A stretch of 64,000 nt of DNA, taken from Vibrio sp. B1FLJ16 (GTDB taxonomy: Bacteria > Pseudomonadota > Gammaproteobacteria > Enterobacterales > Vibrionaceae). Each line of letters opens with the position of its first letter. The stretch's first letter is position 1. The notes under the pieces were generated by a model, which did not search any database, had not been told where the DNA came from, and saw only the letters and a program-made list of their open reading frames with translations. The DNA lies in NCBI RefSeq assembly GCF_905175385.1, contig NZ_HG992749.1, positions 1,922,001 through 1,986,000 on the forward strand. The letters are read 5' to 3'. Positions 49,649-61,515 of this stretch are shown here, in pieces. The position numbers were made by a program, and so were the translations under genes.

Positions 49649-49781
49649 GTCATTCCAGCGAGCCTTAGCGAGACTAGGAATCTAATATAAGCGTGCTGAG
49701 ATATTTAAGGATTTACCCATGCAACAAAGCGATCGAAGAGTAGATTCTGAATCACACTCCTTCGTCGCTGTCCAGAATGAC
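49649..49781. repeat. REP-like element with inverted GTCATTC ends
   Basis: A 133-base stretch that opens with GTCATTCCAGCGAG and closes with CTGTCCAGAATGAC, inverted relative to each other, with GACTAGGAATC-type words at both ends. Such elements are widespread intergenic repeats in Vibrio. No gene lies inside. Confidence 0.5.
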
Positions 49782-49787
49782 TAGGAA

Positions 49788-49821
49788 TAAAAAATGCCCG
49801 CTAACGTTAGCGGGCATTTTT
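49788..49821. terminator. Bidirectional terminator, AraC gene / mukB
   Basis: Perfect palindrome GCCCGCTAACGTTAGCGGGC with A run before and T run after, shared by the convergent AraC-family gene and mukB. Confidence 0.9.
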
Positions 49822-49850
49822 ACTTAACGGTGAAAAGTAAAAGCTAGAAT

Positions 49851-52800
49851 TTAAGCCTCAAACTCTTCAATCATTTGCTGAGCTTCGCTCTTTGGTTTGT
49901 CTGTTTGACCAAAACCTCGCAGACCAACAACGTGTACGTGTTCGTGATCTTTAAACACCTTACGTACCAGCTTGTAGGTAGTCCCTTTCTCTGGGCTGAT
50001 ATTCTCTGGAGCAGCAATCAGAAGCTGCATATCCAAACGGTCACACAGTTCAAACAGCGTTGAAATAGATTTCGCATCCAGACGGGCTGCCTCGTCAAGG
50101 AACAACAGACGACACGGCACGATATCTTTACTACGCAGACGGCGTGACTCTTCTTCCCAGCTCTGAACCACCATCAACAGAATTGACTGACCAGTACCGA
50201 TCGCCTCACCCGTTGATAACGCGCCAGATTCTGCTTGTAGCCAACCATCAGAGCCGCGGTTTACTTCCACACTCAGCTCTAGGTAGTTACGGTAATCCAG
50301 CAACTCTTCGCCCAGTACTTGAGGAGAACGTTGGCCCATATCGATATGTGGATTCACACGCTGGAACAGCTTCGCCATCGCTTCTGAGAAGGTGAAGCGC
50401 GCGGACTCAAACAGGTCTTTATGTTGCTCTTGCTGAGTAGACAGACCGTTTAACAGTACTTCGTGACTTTCGCGGATCTTCACGTTCAGACGTACGCCCT
50501 TAACCTGACCGAACGAGATATTCGACAAGCCCTGGTTAAGCATACGAATACGGTTTTGCTCACGCTGAATGGTTTTCTTGATGATGCTCGCTACCGACTC
50601 AGAACTGATTGCCAGACGGTTTTCACGCTGAGTCAGCTCTTCAGTCAGACGCGCCAGCTCCACTTCCATCTCTTCGATCGCTTCTACCGGATCATCGGTG
50701 CGAATGATGTCCTGTCGGATACGCTCGCGAAGATGCTGATAGACTGCGATGTAGAACAGAACCTTACGTTCAGGTCGGGAGTTATCCTCTGACAGGCGCA
50801 GTGCATCACGCAGATCATCATTGTTCGCAACAGCTAAACGTAGTGCGCCCAATGATTTATCTGACATTGAACGCAGTTCATCGGCTGACATGTAAGCTAG
50901 TTCACGTTTGTGCAGACGACGTTCAACGTCATTTTCACGCGCTAAACGTAGCACCGAGCACCAACCTGCTTTCGCTGCAACGACGAAGGTACGCAGCTCA
51001 ACGTACTCTTTCTGAACCTTCTTAAGACGTTTTGCCAAACCTTTCATCTCTAGCTCAGTAGAGGTGATGGTACGTTCGTGCTCACTCTTGCGACTGCGAG
51101 AGGTGTGCAGACGCTCTTGCAACTCGTCACGACGGCGCATTGCACGCTCTTCAGCACCTTCATCAGCGTTAACACCAAACTCTTGCAGCTCTTGCTTGAA
51201 CTCCTGAACCGTTTCCAGCTTCGCCTGATGTGAACTCTTCAGCGAAGCCAGAACTTGGTTGTACTGGTTCATCTGGCCTTGTGCTTGTTTCAGCTCTTCG
51301 CGAGAACGAGTACGCATTTGCTCTGCCTGAACCAGCTTGGCTTTTAGCTGCTCGCTCAGTTCGCTGCTCTGGTTAAGCAGATCAACAGAATCTGAGTAGG
51401 CAAAATAGTGACGACGTTCTACCAGATCCGACAGAGCAAAGATTTGCTTCTTCAGCTCTTGCAACTGCTCATCTGCCGCTTGGTATTCTGCTTCTAACGC
51501 ATCAAACTGTTCTGGGTCAGCATCAAGCGCTGACGCAATCTTCTCAAGTTCAGAGACTGTTTTGCCGTGGTTGTTCAAAAATGCTTTGGCTTCTGACAGC
51601 TGGGCAATTTTCTCTTCTAACTCATCAAAGCGCGCTTGCAGCGTGTCATCTTCAATCAGAGCCATGTTCGGAGCCAATTTGTCGAGTGATGACAAAGCTT
51701 GCTTGCTGGCTTGTAACTGGGAACGATGTTGCTGTTCTTTCGCTTCTAAATCAGCAAGGACACGTGCGATCTGATTACGTTTTTCACGCACATCAGCCAA
51801 CGCTTGCTCTGGGTCAGCTTCAAACGCCACTTGAATGTGGTGAGCCACAAACTGGTTGAACGCTTGGTATAAACGCTGCATCTTCTGTGAGTCGAATGCT
51901 GCTTTGGCGTGCTTCTCAACCACTTCTTCGCGCTCGTTACGCAATAACTCCAAACGCTGCTCACGTGCCGCACGGCCAAAGAGTGGAATTTCAGGTAAAC
52001 GCGAGTAACGCATTTGACGCGCGTTCATACGCACGCATACTGCGCCTTCTAACTCTTCGGCATCGAATGAACTGTCATCAAAGGCGTCAATGTCGCCCTC
52101 AATGATGTACAAGTCTTCAGGGCAGTCATCTAGCTCAACCAGTTTCTCTTCAATATCTGACAGGTCAGAAACGACGATTGCATGACGAGCCGGACCGTAC
52201 ATAGCACTAAAGTACGGCGCATCATCAATAGTAATATCATCGTAGATTTCAGACAGCAGCACACCGCCTAGTGTATCTGCAAGGCCTTTTAGACGAGGAT
52301 CGTTCGAACCACCCGGTGAAGCCAGACGTTCGATTTCGCTCTCTAGCTGGGTACGACGCTCCGCCAATTTGTCTTTAGCCAGAGACTGTTCTTTCTCCTG
52401 CTCAAGCACAACCTGCATCTGGCTCATTACAGCCTGGCTGTTCTCCAACTCTGCACCGCTTTGCTCACGCAGTTTCTCCAGTGCATCGTTTGCCGCAATC
52501 CATGTTGGGGCAATCGCTTCAAGCTTATTAATTTCTGCCGCTGAATCCTGCTCTAAACGGCGCTGTTCGCTACGTTGTTCACGTACCTCTTCCTGCGTCA
52601 TTTCTAACGATTCAATCTGCATTGCGTGACGTTCACGTTCCTGCTCGAATGCGATTTCGTCCGTGAGCTCAACATGGAACTGTTTCTGGTATTCGGTTAC
52701 CAGTTCACGTGCCTGGCGCTGCTGGTTTAAGCTCCGCTCAAGATCACGATGCTGAGCTCGCCATTGTTGTTCGTTCTGTGCTACCTGCTGAGATTCGCGC

Positions 52801-54320
52801 GCTTTAACGATCGCAGTTTTCGCATGTTCAGACGCATCTTTACGCTCAACCCGACCGGCAATGCTTTGTACTAGCTTAAGCGCCGTTTCAAACTGCTCTG
52901 CTGCCGCTGAAGACATATCGAGCTTGTGCTTAACCGACAGCAGTGCGTTGGTGCTTTCCGCTTCTTTACTCTTAAGCTCTGCAACTAATGCCTGCGCTGA
53001 TTCTGCTGTCAGGCTGTCATCACTAAGTAACTGTTTCGCTTTCTCAAGAGCCTGAACCGCTTGTTGATATTGCAGTGCGCGAGTTTGCTGAACATCGAGA
53101 GCTTGTTGGTAATCAGCTAGTTGAGTCTTAAGGCTATCAACCTCTTCTTCAGAAACTGTCGCCTGCTCTTCGGCCATCATCACGCGTTCTTGCGCTTCTT
53201 CAACGACCATCATCTGCTCTTCAAGACGCTCATTGAGCTCTTCAAGATCTTCTTGGTAGCGCTCAATTTTCTCTTGCTGACGCAGCGCATTTTGCACAAG
53301 CTGCAAATGATCCGAAGCTGCTTGATAGTCTTGCTCTAATGCAGACTCAGAGTCTAAAAGAAGCTCAAGTTCTTCCTGGACACGGTTAAGCAGATTGTTT
53401 TGTTCAATCAAAGTCTCGCGGGAACCAAACAACTCTGAACGCAGTGACAGCGTTTGTTCAAGCTTATTACGACGGTCATTCGCATGACGCATGTAGTCAG
53501 CAGCTACGTAGTTAGTAGACTCAGTGATCAAGTGTTTGAACAAGTCACGGTCAGCTTGTGTGGTTTTGATTGCTTCCAGCGTCATACGGTTTTCACGCAG
53601 AGCCGATTCCATATCCTGAAATGCTTTCTTTACCCCGCCGTTTTGTGGCAGAAGGTAATCACGCAGCGAGCGGGTAATTGCACTGGAAATGCCGCCGTAA
53701 AGCGATGCTTCGATCAGTCGGTAGAATTTTGAACGGTCGCCGGAGTTACGCAGTTTCTTCGGGATCACACCGAACTCAAACATTTGCGCATGGTATTCAA
53801 CTACCGAGGAGAACGCCTTAAACTGAACGCCTTCAAATTCAGCAACCGACTCTTTGACTTCATTAATCTGACGTACACGAGCCTGCGTCGCTGATACGCT
53901 TTCAACCAAGATATCCGTTGGTTTAACATGACTTGGAAGGCCCTGGATAACAAACGGTTTGATGTCTACTTTTTTGTCACGACCCGCCACTTGCTGCAGT
54001 TTTACCGCAAACAACAGGCGCTGGTTACGTGAGTTAACCACATCAAGCGCTGCGTAACACGCGCCCGGTTGCAGCTTACCATACAGTCCTTTGTCACGAG
54101 ATGACTGGCTACTGCCCGCTTCTGTGGTATTACGGAAATGAAGTAACGTCTGGTCAGGGATTAAAGCGGTAATAAATGCCGCCATTGTGGTTGATTTACC
54201 TGCACCGTTACCACCAGAGAGAGTGGTAACCAGACCATCAATATCAAATGTACGGGCAAAGAAGCCGTTCCAGTTGACCATGGTCAGCGATTGATATTTA
54301 CCGCGCTCAATCATGCTCAT
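49851..54320 (-). CDS. mukB: Chromosome partition protein MukB
   Basis: 1489 residues, an SMC-like condensin. Walker [16 protein letters not shown] at residues 35-49, long coiled coils (about 280-640 and 800-1150) around a hinge, and C-terminal signature and Walker B segments including [14 protein letters not shown]. It compacts and segregates DNA with MukE and MukF. The ATG overlaps the mukE stop by four bases (ATGA). The antisense frames in the coiled coil are artefacts. Confidence 0.97.
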   Translation of the reverse strand: MSMIERGKYQSLTMVNWNGFFARTFDIDGLVTTLSGGNGAGKSTTMAAFITALIPDQTLLHFRNTTEAGSSQSSRDKGLYGKLQPGACYAALDVVNSRNQRLLFAVKLQQVAGRDKKVDIKPFVIQGLPSHVKPTDILVESVSATQARVRQINEVKESVAEFEGVQFKAFSSVVEYHAQMFEFGVIPKKLRNSGDRSKFYRLIEASLYGGISSAITRSLRDYLLPQNGGVKKAFQDMESALRENRMTLEAIKTTQADRDLFKHLITESTNYVAADYMRHANDRRNKLEQTLSLRSELFGSRETLIEQNNLLNRVQEELELLLDSESALEQDYQAASDHLQLVQNALRQQEKIERYQEDLEELNERLEEQMMVVEEAQERVMMAEEQATVSEEEVDSLKTQLADYQQALDVQQTRALQYQQAVQALEKAKQLLSDDSLTAESAQALVAELKSKEAESTNALLSVKHKLDMSSAAAEQFETALKLVQSIAGRVERKDASEHAKTAIVKARESQQVAQNEQQWRAQHRDLERSLNQQRQARELVTEYQKQFHVELTDEIAFEQERERHAMQIESLEMTQEEVREQRSEQRRLEQDSAAEINKLEAIAPTWIAANDALEKLREQSGAELENSQAVMSQMQVVLEQEKEQSLAKDKLAERRTQLESEIERLASPGGSNDPRLKGLADTLGGVLLSEIYDDITIDDAPYFSAMYGPARHAIVVSDLSDIEEKLVELDDCPEDLYIIEGDIDAFDDSSFDAEELEGAVCVRMNARQMRYSRLPEIPLFGRAAREQRLELLRNEREEVVEKHAKAAFDSQKMQRLYQAFNQFVAHHIQVAFEADPEQALADVREKRNQIARVLADLEAKEQQHRSQLQASKQALSSLDKLAPNMALIEDDTLQARFDELEEKIAQLSEAKAFLNNHGKTVSELEKIASALDADPEQFDALEAEYQAADEQLQELKKQIFALSDLVERRHYFAYSDSVDLLNQSSELSEQLKAKLVQAEQMRTRSREELKQAQGQMNQYNQVLASLKSSHQAKLETVQEFKQELQEFGVNADEGAEERAMRRRDELQERLHTSRSRKSEHERTITSTELEMKGLAKRLKKVQKEYVELRTFVVAAKAGWCSVLRLARENDVERRLHKRELAYMSADELRSMSDKSLGALRLAVANNDDLRDALRLSEDNSRPERKVLFYIAVYQHLRERIRQDIIRTDDPVEAIEEMEVELARLTEELTQRENRLAISSESVASIIKKTIQREQNRIRMLNQGLSNISFGQVKGVRLNVKIRESHEVLLNGLSTQQEQHKDLFESARFTFSEAMAKLFQRVNPHIDMGQRSPQVLGEELLDYRNYLELSVEVNRGSDGWLQAESGALSTGEAIGTGQSILLMVVQSWEEESRRLRSKDIVPCRLLFLDEAARLDAKSISTLFELCDRLDMQLLIAAPENISPEKGTTYKLVRKVFKDHEHVHVVGLRGFGQTDKPKSEAQQMIEEFEA

Positions 54321-55075
54321 GCTTCACTCTCTTCTGTGATTTTTTCTTGTGTCAGTTCGTCTGGCGATTGGTCTTCATGACCCGGTTCTTCTTGGTCTTC
54401 TTCAGATGACAACAGACTACCCTGGCTTGGCTCTTGGGTATGAACTACTGCTTCACCGTCACGGATCAGACGCAATTGCGCCTCACGCATATCATCACCG
54501 ACACGTACGTCAGCGCCAAAACGGAAAACCGCTTCACTGATACTGAACTTACCGGTTTCGCCGATATTGATGATCATCCCAAGACGGCGCAGACGACGCA
54601 GCGAAGTACGCACTTTCTCAAACAGTTTCTCTTTATCCAGATCCGAACCAGTTGCTCGGTTGGTCACCAGCTTCATGAGCTTTTTCTCATCCGCGAGTGA
54701 GAGCATTTCGTCGTAAAGTTCCTGATTGGTGAAAATGCCTTCATGCGCCAGACGCTCCGGGCTAAGGTAAAGGAAACACAATACCTTGCCCACCAGCATA
54801 TCCAGCTCAGACAGAACGCTACGGCCGATCAGAGAAGTAGAACGCGGACGGAGATAGAAGAAACCTTCAGGTGCTTTAACCAACTCAGTGTTGTAGCGCT
54901 GGTAGAAAGAAGACAACTCAATTTCAAAATCTGACAACAGTGCATGGTTGTCTAAATCTTCGCTTGAGATATGACGCCCTGCCCTGAGCATACTATCTAG
55001 TGCCGGGAACAGAGGGTTAGAAATTGCTTTGGCCAGTTTGTCTGGCATGTGTTCATTAGTATCGATCGATGACAT
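54317..55075 (-). CDS. mukE: Chromosome partition protein MukE
   Basis: 252 residues from the ATG at 55075 ([11 protein letters not shown]); upstream codons overlap mukF and are not used. Winged-helix features include [20 protein letters not shown]. An acidic C-terminal tail ([18 protein letters not shown]) follows. It overlaps mukF by 20 bases. It binds MukF to regulate MukB. Confidence 0.96.
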   Translation of the reverse strand: MSSIDTNEHMPDKLAKAISNPLFPALDSMLRAGRHISSEDLDNHALLSDFEIELSSFYQRYNTELVKAPEGFFYLRPRSTSLIGRSVLSELDMLVGKVLCFLYLSPERLAHEGIFTNQELYDEMLSLADEKKLMKLVTNRATGSDLDKEKLFEKVRTSLRRLRRLGMIINIGETGKFSISEAVFRFGADVRVGDDMREAQLRLIRDGEAVVHTQEPSQGSLLSSEEDQEEPGHEDQSPDELTQEKITEESEA

Positions 55076-56393
55076 TCGCTTGTACCTTTGCCCCAAATTC
55101 GTTGATAGATTTCCAGTCTGGCTGAATAGCTTGATAATCCGATTCCGAATAACCAAGACGAACAGCCTGATCAACAATAATCCGGGCTAAATCAAAGTGA
55201 TGAGTATATGGATGCTGTGCAAGGTAATCTCGCAGCACCACACTTAAGTCTATTGGTGTGTCTTGCTCTTTATGTGCTTTTAGCATGCCACCAATACGCT
55301 CAGACAGCTCATCATTGACCTGTTTAAACTCTTCATATTCCACTTCCATCGGAACCTGGCCTGTTACCTCGTCATCACGGAGTACCAAGGCCTCATCGCG
55401 GAGGTCGGACAGTCGCTCAGCATCTGCGTAAGTGAGATACCAAGGCATATCAAAATAATCTTTGACGGATTGACGTAATCGCGAGCTGAATGCTCGGTTC
55501 TTATCCATATCAATCGCAGTACGGATAAACTTGTGCACATGGCGGTCATAGCCGATCCAGAGGTCTATCGCTTGCTGACCCCAGCTTGTGATTCGGTCCA
55601 GCTTCATTTGCAGACCAAACAAGGCCTCCTCAATAAACTCAAGCTCAGGATCGCCGTAGACCAGCTCCTGAATATCGAGCAACTGAGTTTGCAACTCATC
55701 ACTGGCCGCCTGTAGCGTATCCTGAAGCTCACTCAGCGTGCTGGACGTTTCCGACAATAACGCTTCACAGTTATTGATGGCTTCGCGCCAATCCTTGTTC
55801 AGCAAGTCTGCAATCTGTTGTTTAACAGACTGTTGCTGCTCATCCATCACACGTTGGTTAAGATCGATTTGATCAAAGATCTCGCCTACAGAATACTTGA
55901 GTACTCCGTACACATTTTTCTTCCAGTGACCCGGTGTGCCGCCTTTTTTTGCCGCTTCAATCGCTTTCGCCATCTCATCCGCCACCATAGACAGCTGGAT
56001 AGACAGGCGCAGTTTTGAGAACTCGCGATGACGCACGTAATAATCAGTAATCCCTATCGCTAACGGCGACAAGCGGTAAATACTCGCACCGTCAGTCACT
56101 TCACTGACAAAACGGCTGATAAGACGCTGCTTAACCATCTCGTTGATGGCGTTGTTGGCTCGAAAAGCAGAGGCTTCGCCCGTCTCATCAAAAAATCGAG
56201 TGACGATAGCGAACGCATCATGCAGTTCACCTTCACCCAATTCATCGTCAAACCTTTCATTACTCAGTACCGCGATAGCAATCAAAAAAGCCAGTCGCTC
56301 TGTGGTCAGGTTCAACGAGAAATCTTGCTGCTTAACCCAGCCAACCAATTCATCTATTGGTTGATCTGCAGCATTGAGAGTCATCTCACTCAT
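55056..56393 (-). CDS. mukF: Chromosome partition protein MukF (kleisin)
   Basis: 445 residues from the ATG at 56393 ([12 protein letters not shown]), which has AGGAAT upstream. An N-terminal winged helix ([18 protein letters not shown]) is followed by a long helical middle and a C-terminal kleisin region ending in VQANVIDRY. It bridges MukB heads and binds MukE. Confidence 0.96.
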   Translation of the reverse strand: MSEMTLNAADQPIDELVGWVKQQDFSLNLTTERLAFLIAIAVLSNERFDDELGEGELHDAFAIVTRFFDETGEASAFRANNAINEMVKQRLISRFVSEVTDGASIYRLSPLAIGITDYYVRHREFSKLRLSIQLSMVADEMAKAIEAAKKGGTPGHWKKNVYGVLKYSVGEIFDQIDLNQRVMDEQQQSVKQQIADLLNKDWREAINNCEALLSETSSTLSELQDTLQAASDELQTQLLDIQELVYGDPELEFIEEALFGLQMKLDRITSWGQQAIDLWIGYDRHVHKFIRTAIDMDKNRAFSSRLRQSVKDYFDMPWYLTYADAERLSDLRDEALVLRDDEVTGQVPMEVEYEEFKQVNDELSERIGGMLKAHKEQDTPIDLSVVLRDYLAQHPYTHHFDLARIIVDQAVRLGYSESDYQAIQPDWKSINEFGAKVQANVIDRY

Positions 56394-56407
56394 TGTTATT
56401 CCTGTTT

Positions 56408-57187
56408 TTATTTCTTTTTGGCCCACACGTGAATGTAGCGGCCCAATGAGAGGTATGGCTCTTGTCGACAAAGTTGTTTTTCTAGCGCCAATACATCTTC
56501 AAACTCGTAATCACCCATGTACTGCATATTACCTATGTAATCACTGAATGAGCGGATACCAGATTTACCACAAATACTGAACCCCGAGTTTTCTATCCAC
56601 TGATAGACTTCTTCTGGCTTCAGGCCTTTTTGCGGCTGTAGTTTAAATCTTTTTCGGTGAGGCATGCCGTCCAGCACATGTGGTATGTTTCCACACACCA
56701 CATTTTTGTAGACCAAACCATGGTGGTTATAGAACATCACCGAAGCGATACCTCCCGGTTTTACTTGTTCCAGCACGGTTTCTAGAGCGCTCCTGGGATC
56801 AACCAGCCACTCCATCACAGCGTGAAACATAACAAAATCCACCTGACTTTCCATGTGCTCGCCAATAGATTGCACCGGTGAATGAATCAAGCGATACTGC
56901 TCAAGCAAACCATTATTTTCAATATTCTGTTTAGCTAGTTGCAGCATTTCCGAAGATAGATCACATAAAGCGACACGATGTCCGAGCTTAGCAAGCTTTT
57001 GAGACATTTGTGCTAAACCACCACCAGCATCTAATACTTCCAGAGGTTGCTGTTCTGCCTCTAATTCACTTAGAATCTGTTGAAAATCTTCCCACACAAT
57101 GATTTGACGGATCTCTCCTTTGTCGGAGCCGTATATATTTTTTGCAAATTTGTGGGCGATATCGTCGAAATTGCGGTCTTCTGTCAC
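56408..57187 (-). CDS. cmoM: tRNA 5-carboxymethoxyuridine methyltransferase CmoM (SmtA)
   Basis: About 259 residues. The conserved start [19 protein letters not shown] points to the GTG at 57187; a longer form from a TTG at 57232 is possible. The SAM motif [19 protein letters not shown] and the [15 protein letters not shown] block match CmoM. It methylates cmo5U34 to the methyl ester. It lies immediately upstream of mukF in the same direction, the usual order. Confidence 0.93.
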   Translation of the reverse strand: MTEDRNFDDIAHKFAKNIYGSDKGEIRQIIVWEDFQQILSELEAEQQPLEVLDAGGGLAQMSQKLAKLGHRVALCDLSSEMLQLAKQNIENNGLLEQYRLIHSPVQSIGEHMESQVDFVMFHAVMEWLVDPRSALETVLEQVKPGGIASVMFYNHHGLVYKNVVCGNIPHVLDGMPHRKRFKLQPQKGLKPEEVYQWIENSGFSICGKSGIRSFSDYIGNMQYMGDYEFEDVLALEKQLCRQEPYLSLGRYIHVWAKKK

Positions 57188-57301
57188 TTCTGCTGAGTTA
57201 TCATTACGGATTGTGCCGCTATTCTGGCACAAGAAAAGCAGGAATAAAGAGGGTTATTCCCATTTTTATTGTCAATTGATGTTTTTTCGGACTATTTATG
57301 T

Positions 57302-58087
57302 ATGTTTGAGCTGAAAAAAGTTGTGTCAGCCTTGCTGATGCCCCTACCAGCACTGTTGCTGATAGGCTTATTGGGCCTTGTCCTCATTAGTTTTACTACC
57401 AAACGTAAAACTGGCTGCTTCGTTGTTTTATTTTCTTTTGTCGGAATTTTCTGTGTTGCGTTCCAACCTGTCTCAACCAAGCTTCTTATGCCTCTAGAAC
57501 GTGAGCACAAAGCATTTTTGCCAGTGTCCGGCACTATCGACTACGTTATGGTTCTGGGTAATGGCCATATCGTCGACGACGAGATTCCACCGACGTCTCA
57601 GTTAAGTCGCGCAGCCCTGATGCGTTTAACCGAAGGCATTCGCATTTTACGTATGTATCCCGGTGCAAAGTTAATTCTATCCGGCTATGCGGGTGGTTCT
57701 GAAACCAGTCATGCCCGAATGATGGCGAACGTCGCTCTCGCTATCGGCGTTGCAAAATCCGATATTATTTTATTGGAAGACGCAAAAGATACCTGGGAGG
57801 AAGCTCGTCAAGCTGCGGCGTTTGTTCAGCAGAAGAATATTGTCCTGGTGACCTCGGCTAGCCACATGAGCCGTTCATTGTATGAGTTTCATGCCGCGGG
57901 AATTAAGCCAATCCCAGCACCGACTAACTTCTTAGCGAGTGAGGAAATCACCCAGTCCTGGGATAAATACTCGCCTAAAGCTCGCTACTTAGAGCAAACC
58001 GAAGTTTTCTGGCATGAGTATCTCGGCAGTATCTGGCAACGCATGCGTGATACTGTCGCTGATACGCCTATGGTTGAGCCTAAATAG
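57302..58087 (+). CDS. elyC: Envelope biogenesis factor ElyC (DUF218)
   Basis: 261 residues. Two N-terminal helices (VVSALLMPLPALLLIGLLGL and FVVLFSFVGIFCVAF) precede a periplasmic DUF218 domain with VMVLGNGHIVDDE, LILSGYAGGSETSHA and LVTSASHMSRSLYEF. The ATG at 57302 (MFELKKVV) matches the E. coli N-terminus MLFTLKKV better than the one 33 bases upstream. Divergent from cmoM. It supports peptidoglycan synthesis, probably through lipid carrier use. Confidence 0.9.
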   Translation: MFELKKVVSALLMPLPALLLIGLLGLVLISFTTKRKTGCFVVLFSFVGIFCVAFQPVSTKLLMPLEREHKAFLPVSGTIDYVMVLGNGHIVDDEIPPTSQLSRAALMRLTEGIRILRMYPGAKLILSGYAGGSETSHARMMANVALAIGVAKSDIILLEDAKDTWEEARQAAAFVQQKNIVLVTSASHMSRSLYEFHAAGIKPIPAPTNFLASEEITQSWDKYSPKARYLEQTEVFWHEYLGSIWQRMRDTVADTPMVEPK

Positions 58088-58129
58088 CAATCGTACTGGC
58101 TGCATTACATTCGGCAGCTTACCAGTACC

Positions 58130-58157
58130 AAAAAGGAGAGCGAATGCTCTCCTTTTT
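58130..58157. terminator. Bidirectional terminator, elyC / torR
   Basis: Stem GGAGAGC-GAAT-GCTCTCC with A and T runs on either side, between convergent genes. Confidence 0.88.
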
Positions 58158-58177
58158 AAATTCTCATCTTCTGTGTT

Positions 58178-58891
58178 TTAATCACCAGCGAACATATAAC
58201 CTTCACCATGAACCGTCACAAAAATTTGCGGGTTCTTCGGATCAAACTCCATTTTAGCGCGCATTCGTCGAATCAGAACATCGATAGTACGGTCATTAGG
58301 CGCATCAACACGATGACTGATCATATTCAAAATACGTTCGCGACTTAATACTTTGTTCGGGTGTGAAGATAGAGCAACCAGCAGCTCATATTCCGCTTTC
58401 GTTAATTTGACAGGTTCACCATTTCGGCTGAGCGCACGGCGTTGAATATCAAATGTCCACTCGCCAAAACGTACAATATGTTGCTCGTTTGCTTCGCTAG
58501 CGGCTTTACTCGACCCGTCACGCGCAATCGATATACGCCATAACAGATTTTTTACTCGAACTAGTAATTCCCTGAGTTCAAAAGGCTTGGTGACATAATC
58601 GTCTGCCCCCATTTCCAGGCCAACAATTTTATCAATGCTATCCGTGCGTCCTGTGACTAATATAATACCAATATCCGATTGGCTGCGTAATTCACGCGTA
58701 AGCATCAGGCCATCTTCGCCCGGCAGGTTAATATCCAGCATGATAAGGTCTACTTTTTCCGCTTGCAGTACTTCCCGCATCTCTGCGCCGCTTTCTGCTT
58801 CGCTCACAGTATAACCTTCACTTTGGAAATAACCCGCTAACTTACTTCGAGTTACAATATCATCCTCTACGACTAATACGTGATAGCTCAT
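58178..58891 (-). CDS. torR: TMAO response regulator TorR
   Basis: 237 residues, OmpR/PhoB type. Receiver domain with acidic VVEDD, phosphoacceptor in IMLDINLPGEDGLM (D53), conserved threonine in LVTGRTDSIDK and lysine in YVTKPFELRELLVRV. The winged-helix effector ends in IFVTVHGEGYMFAGD. The strong likeness to TorR over ArcA is in the segment GLEMGADDYVTKPFELREL and the divergent torD neighbour. It activates TMAO respiration genes after phosphorylation by TorS. torS, torC and torA are not in the window. Confidence 0.88.
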   Translation of the reverse strand: MSYHVLVVEDDIVTRSKLAGYFQSEGYTVSEAESGAEMREVLQAEKVDLIMLDINLPGEDGLMLTRELRSQSDIGIILVTGRTDSIDKIVGLEMGADDYVTKPFELRELLVRVKNLLWRISIARDGSSKAASEANEQHIVRFGEWTFDIQRRALSRNGEPVKLTKAEYELLVALSSHPNKVLSRERILNMISHRVDAPNDRTIDVLIRRMRAKMEFDPKNPQIFVTVHGEGYMFAGD

Positions 58892-59070
58892 TTACACCAC
58901 TTTCCGTCATTTATTATCAGAGTTTTATTCTATTCATAACTATTAACATTTCTAGTCACAGACACACGAAAAAGCAATATTTAACGATTTTGTTGACTCA
59001 AAACAAGCTTACCGGACACTGTTAATAAACAGACATATTTCCTTATAAAACTTCATAATTATAGTTACTG

Positions 59071-59080
59071 CTGTTCATTT
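59071..59080 (+). promoter_or_regulatory. Candidate TorR box
   Basis: CTGTTCATTT differs by one base from the E. coli tor box CTGTTCATAT. It lies between the divergent torR and torD genes, 75 bases before torD. One copy only, so it may be chance. Confidence 0.35.
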
Positions 59081-59155
59081 TATTTGATTACACTTAAAGG
59101 ACATTCGTTATTTATATTCTGATGCAAAACATAAAGCATAATTCAGGAGCCTGAA

Positions 59156-59803
59156 ATGCAAGAAGTGAAAGCTTTTAATGAAAAACGTGCCGAAATTTAC
59201 TGGTGGTTTTCTAGCTTGTTCGCCAAAGAGCTGACCGACAAAGATCTAGAGGCTTACCACAGTGTAGAAATTCGTAGTTTTTTAGCTGGCTTAGGTGAAA
59301 ACGAGTCTCTGAAACTCGCGGTTAATAACCTCGTCGATGCACTAAACCGGCTGCAAGACCGTGAAGACGCTCAGCTTGAATTAGCAGCTGACTTTTGTGA
59401 ATTGTTTCTTAAAACAGAAAAGTACGGTGCTCTGCCCTATGCTTCTATGTATATCGGTAAATCTGGTTTACTAAACGATAAGCCAGCGGAAGAAATGGCA
59501 AAGTTGATGGCAGATTTTGGTGTACAAGTCGATGACAAACTTAACGAACCTGCTGATCACCTAGCCGTAGAACTCGATTTTTTGGGCAACATGATCATTC
59601 GCTCCAACGAGTACGAGCAGGAAAAGCATATGGAAGAAGCCTTTGTTCAGCAGAACCATTTCATTGAGCATCAACTCATGTCTTGGTTGCCTCAATTCTC
59701 TGCAAAGTGTCATCAATTAGATGAGTTTGGTTTCTATGCCAGCGTTGCACAATTACTCGTTGCATTTTGCAAACTAGACAGTACTTATCTTACTGGTGAA
59801 TAG
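59156..59803 (+). CDS. torD: TMAO reductase chaperone TorD
   Basis: 215 residues, an all-helical molybdoenzyme chaperone. The motif [22 protein letters not shown] and [16 protein letters not shown] are TorD family hallmarks. It binds the immature TorA reductase before Tat export. The RBS is CAGGAG seven bases before the ATG. torA itself is elsewhere; torR beside torD is the arrangement seen in other Vibrio. Confidence 0.94.
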   Translation: MQEVKAFNEKRAEIYWWFSSLFAKELTDKDLEAYHSVEIRSFLAGLGENESLKLAVNNLVDALNRLQDREDAQLELAADFCELFLKTEKYGALPYASMYIGKSGLLNDKPAEEMAKLMADFGVQVDDKLNEPADHLAVELDFLGNMIIRSNEYEQEKHMEEAFVQQNHFIEHQLMSWLPQFSAKCHQLDEFGFYASVAQLLVAFCKLDSTYLTGE

Positions 59804-59966
59804 GCATTGTCTTTTTTCAGAAAATTCTCACACCAGGTTTGCGGATTTTCTCTTGCGTTAACCTGATTGAAAACACTAACTTTTTTAGCCATCAAAATGT
59901 GACTTGAAATACGCAAAATTATTGCTGTTATTATTGCGAGCTCGTCCATATAGAGCTAAAATGTGA

Positions 59967-59982
59967 ACGCAAACGATTAAAT
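59967..59982. promoter_or_regulatory. Candidate PurR operator upstream of purR
   Basis: ACGCAAACGATTAAAT is close to the PurR consensus ACGCAAACGTTTTCNT, with the strong ACGCAAACG half. It lies 260 bases before purR, suggesting autoregulation as in E. coli. Binding is inferred. Confidence 0.5.
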
Positions 59983-59996
59983 ATGATTTTCATGTA

Positions 59997-60021
59997 AACC
60001 GCTGAAATAATAGCGGTTTTT
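59997..60021 (+). terminator. Hairpin with T run in the purR leader
   Basis: Stem AACCGCT-GAAATAAT-AGCGGTT followed by TTTGTG. It could end the torD transcript, or act as an attenuator for transcripts starting near the operator. Confidence 0.5.
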
Positions 60022-60132
60022 GTGTTTTCTTTACAGGTTGAAGTTCGCTATTTCGCTCAATTTAGGAAAATCGGCAGCCTCAGCCTATTATATCGCTACA
60101 AACCTTTTACTGTTTCAGGAGAAACCAACGCT

Positions 60133-60216
60133 ATGCGAACTCTGTGTGCAAGCGATTATTGCACTGAGTTTGCGAAAGGGATTAGGCAGAACGGTTTATC
60201 TTCAATGGTATATTAA
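60133..60216 (+). CDS. Possible 27-residue leader peptide upstream of purR
   Basis: A short frame starting at an ATG with AGGAGA ten bases upstream, encoding MRTLCASDYCTEFAKGI and ten more residues, ending 24 bases before the purR start. It could be a leader peptide coupling translation to purR. No homology is known to me; chance is possible. Confidence 0.25.
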   Translation: MRTLCASDYCTEFAKGIRQNGLSSMVY

Positions 60217-60240
60217 GTAGCTCGATACAGGACACCATTT

Positions 60241-61245
60241 ATGGCCACTATAAAAGACGTTGCTCGATTAGCCGGCGTTTCAACCACCACAGTTTCACAC
60301 GTTATCAATAAGACGCGTTTTGTTGCAGAAGCAACGCAAGAAAAAGTTATGAAAGCAGTTGATGAGCTTAACTATGCACCAAGTGCGGTTGCTCGCAGTC
60401 TGAAATGTAACTCAACTCGTACTATTGGTATGTTGGTAACGCAATCGACTAACCTGTTCTTCTCTGAAGTCATTGATGGTGTTGAGAGCTACTGTTACCG
60501 TCAAGGTTACACACTGATCTTATGTAATACCGGTGGTATCTACGAAAAGCAACGCGATTACATTCGTATGCTTGCGGAAAAACGCGTTGATGGGATCTTA
60601 GTCATGTGTTCTGACTTAACGGAAGAGCTAAATGAGATGCTCGACCGCCACTCTAACATTCCAAAAGTTGTCATGGACTGGGGTCCGGAAAGTTCACAAG
60701 CCGACAAAATCATGGATAACTCAGAAGAAGGCGGTTACATCGCAACCAAATATCTGATCGAAAACGGTCATACTGATATTGCTTGCCTAAGCGGCCATTT
60801 TGATAAGTTAGCCTGTAAAGAGCGTATAGTCGGCTTCCGCCGAGCAATGGCAGAAGCAAACATTCCTGTGAATGAAGACTGGATTCTTGAAGGGAATTTC
60901 GAGTGTGACACTGCTGTTTTGGTTGCGGATAAAATTACGGCAATGGAAAAACGCCCAACAGCGGTTTTCTGCTTTAACGATACGATGGCATTAGGCCTTA
61001 TGAGTCGCTTACAGCAAAACGGCATCAAGATCCCTGACGATATTTCCGTAATTGGTTATGACAACATTGAGTTGGCAGAATACTTCTCTCCGCCATTGAC
61101 GACGATTCACCAACCTAAACGTCGTGTTGGTAAAAATGCGTTCGAAATTCTACTAGAACGTATTAAAGATAAAGACCACGAAAAACGCATTTTTGAAATG
61201 CAACCAGAGTTGGTCGTCCGAAATACGGTAAAGAAACTTAACTAA
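60241..61245 (+). CDS. purR: Purine repressor PurR
   Basis: 334 residues, LacI family. The helix-turn-helix [20 protein letters not shown] matches E. coli PurR, as does the hinge [10 protein letters not shown]. The ligand domain contains [10 protein letters not shown] and [20 protein letters not shown]. It represses purine synthesis when guanine or hypoxanthine is bound. AGGAC lies before the ATG. Followed by a terminator. Confidence 0.95.
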   Translation: MATIKDVARLAGVSTTTVSHVINKTRFVAEATQEKVMKAVDELNYAPSAVARSLKCNSTRTIGMLVTQSTNLFFSEVIDGVESYCYRQGYTLILCNTGGIYEKQRDYIRMLAEKRVDGILVMCSDLTEELNEMLDRHSNIPKVVMDWGPESSQADKIMDNSEEGGYIATKYLIENGHTDIACLSGHFDKLACKERIVGFRRAMAEANIPVNEDWILEGNFECDTAVLVADKITAMEKRPTAVFCFNDTMALGLMSRLQQNGIKIPDDISVIGYDNIELAEYFSPPLTTIHQPKRRVGKNAFEILLERIKDKDHEKRIFEMQPELVVRNTVKKLN

Positions 61246-61253
61246 CTCTCCAT

Positions 61254-61280
61254 AAGCGCTCTTAATGAGCGCTTATTTTT
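61254..61280 (+). terminator. Terminator of purR
   Basis: Stem AAGCGCTC-TTAAT-GAGCGCTT followed by a T run. Confidence 0.85.
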
Positions 61281-61515
61281 ATCCAGATAAATTAAATTTT
61301 TAGTCTCTTTATCGTAGTCCCATACCGTAAAAATAACATTAGTAAAGCACTGTTTTATATAATTACAATCCATATCACACAGTAACTAGCTCATGCATAA
61401 TCACATCTTTTACATATGAACAAGCACCCATAAATACCTTGCAATTTTTTGAAGGAAAATCACATTTTGATCGCTAAAACGTGATGTTAATTCAAGATAA
61501 CAAGTATCCTCATAT

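Noticed and set aside
52369..53732. Several antisense frames over mukB
   Set aside because: They are shadows of the coiled-coil region of MukB, with serine-rich or arbitrary composition.
60020..60220. 66- and 64-residue frames upstream of purR
   Set aside because: They overlap each other in different frames and begin at a hairpin; only the shorter frame from 60133 has a ribosome site.
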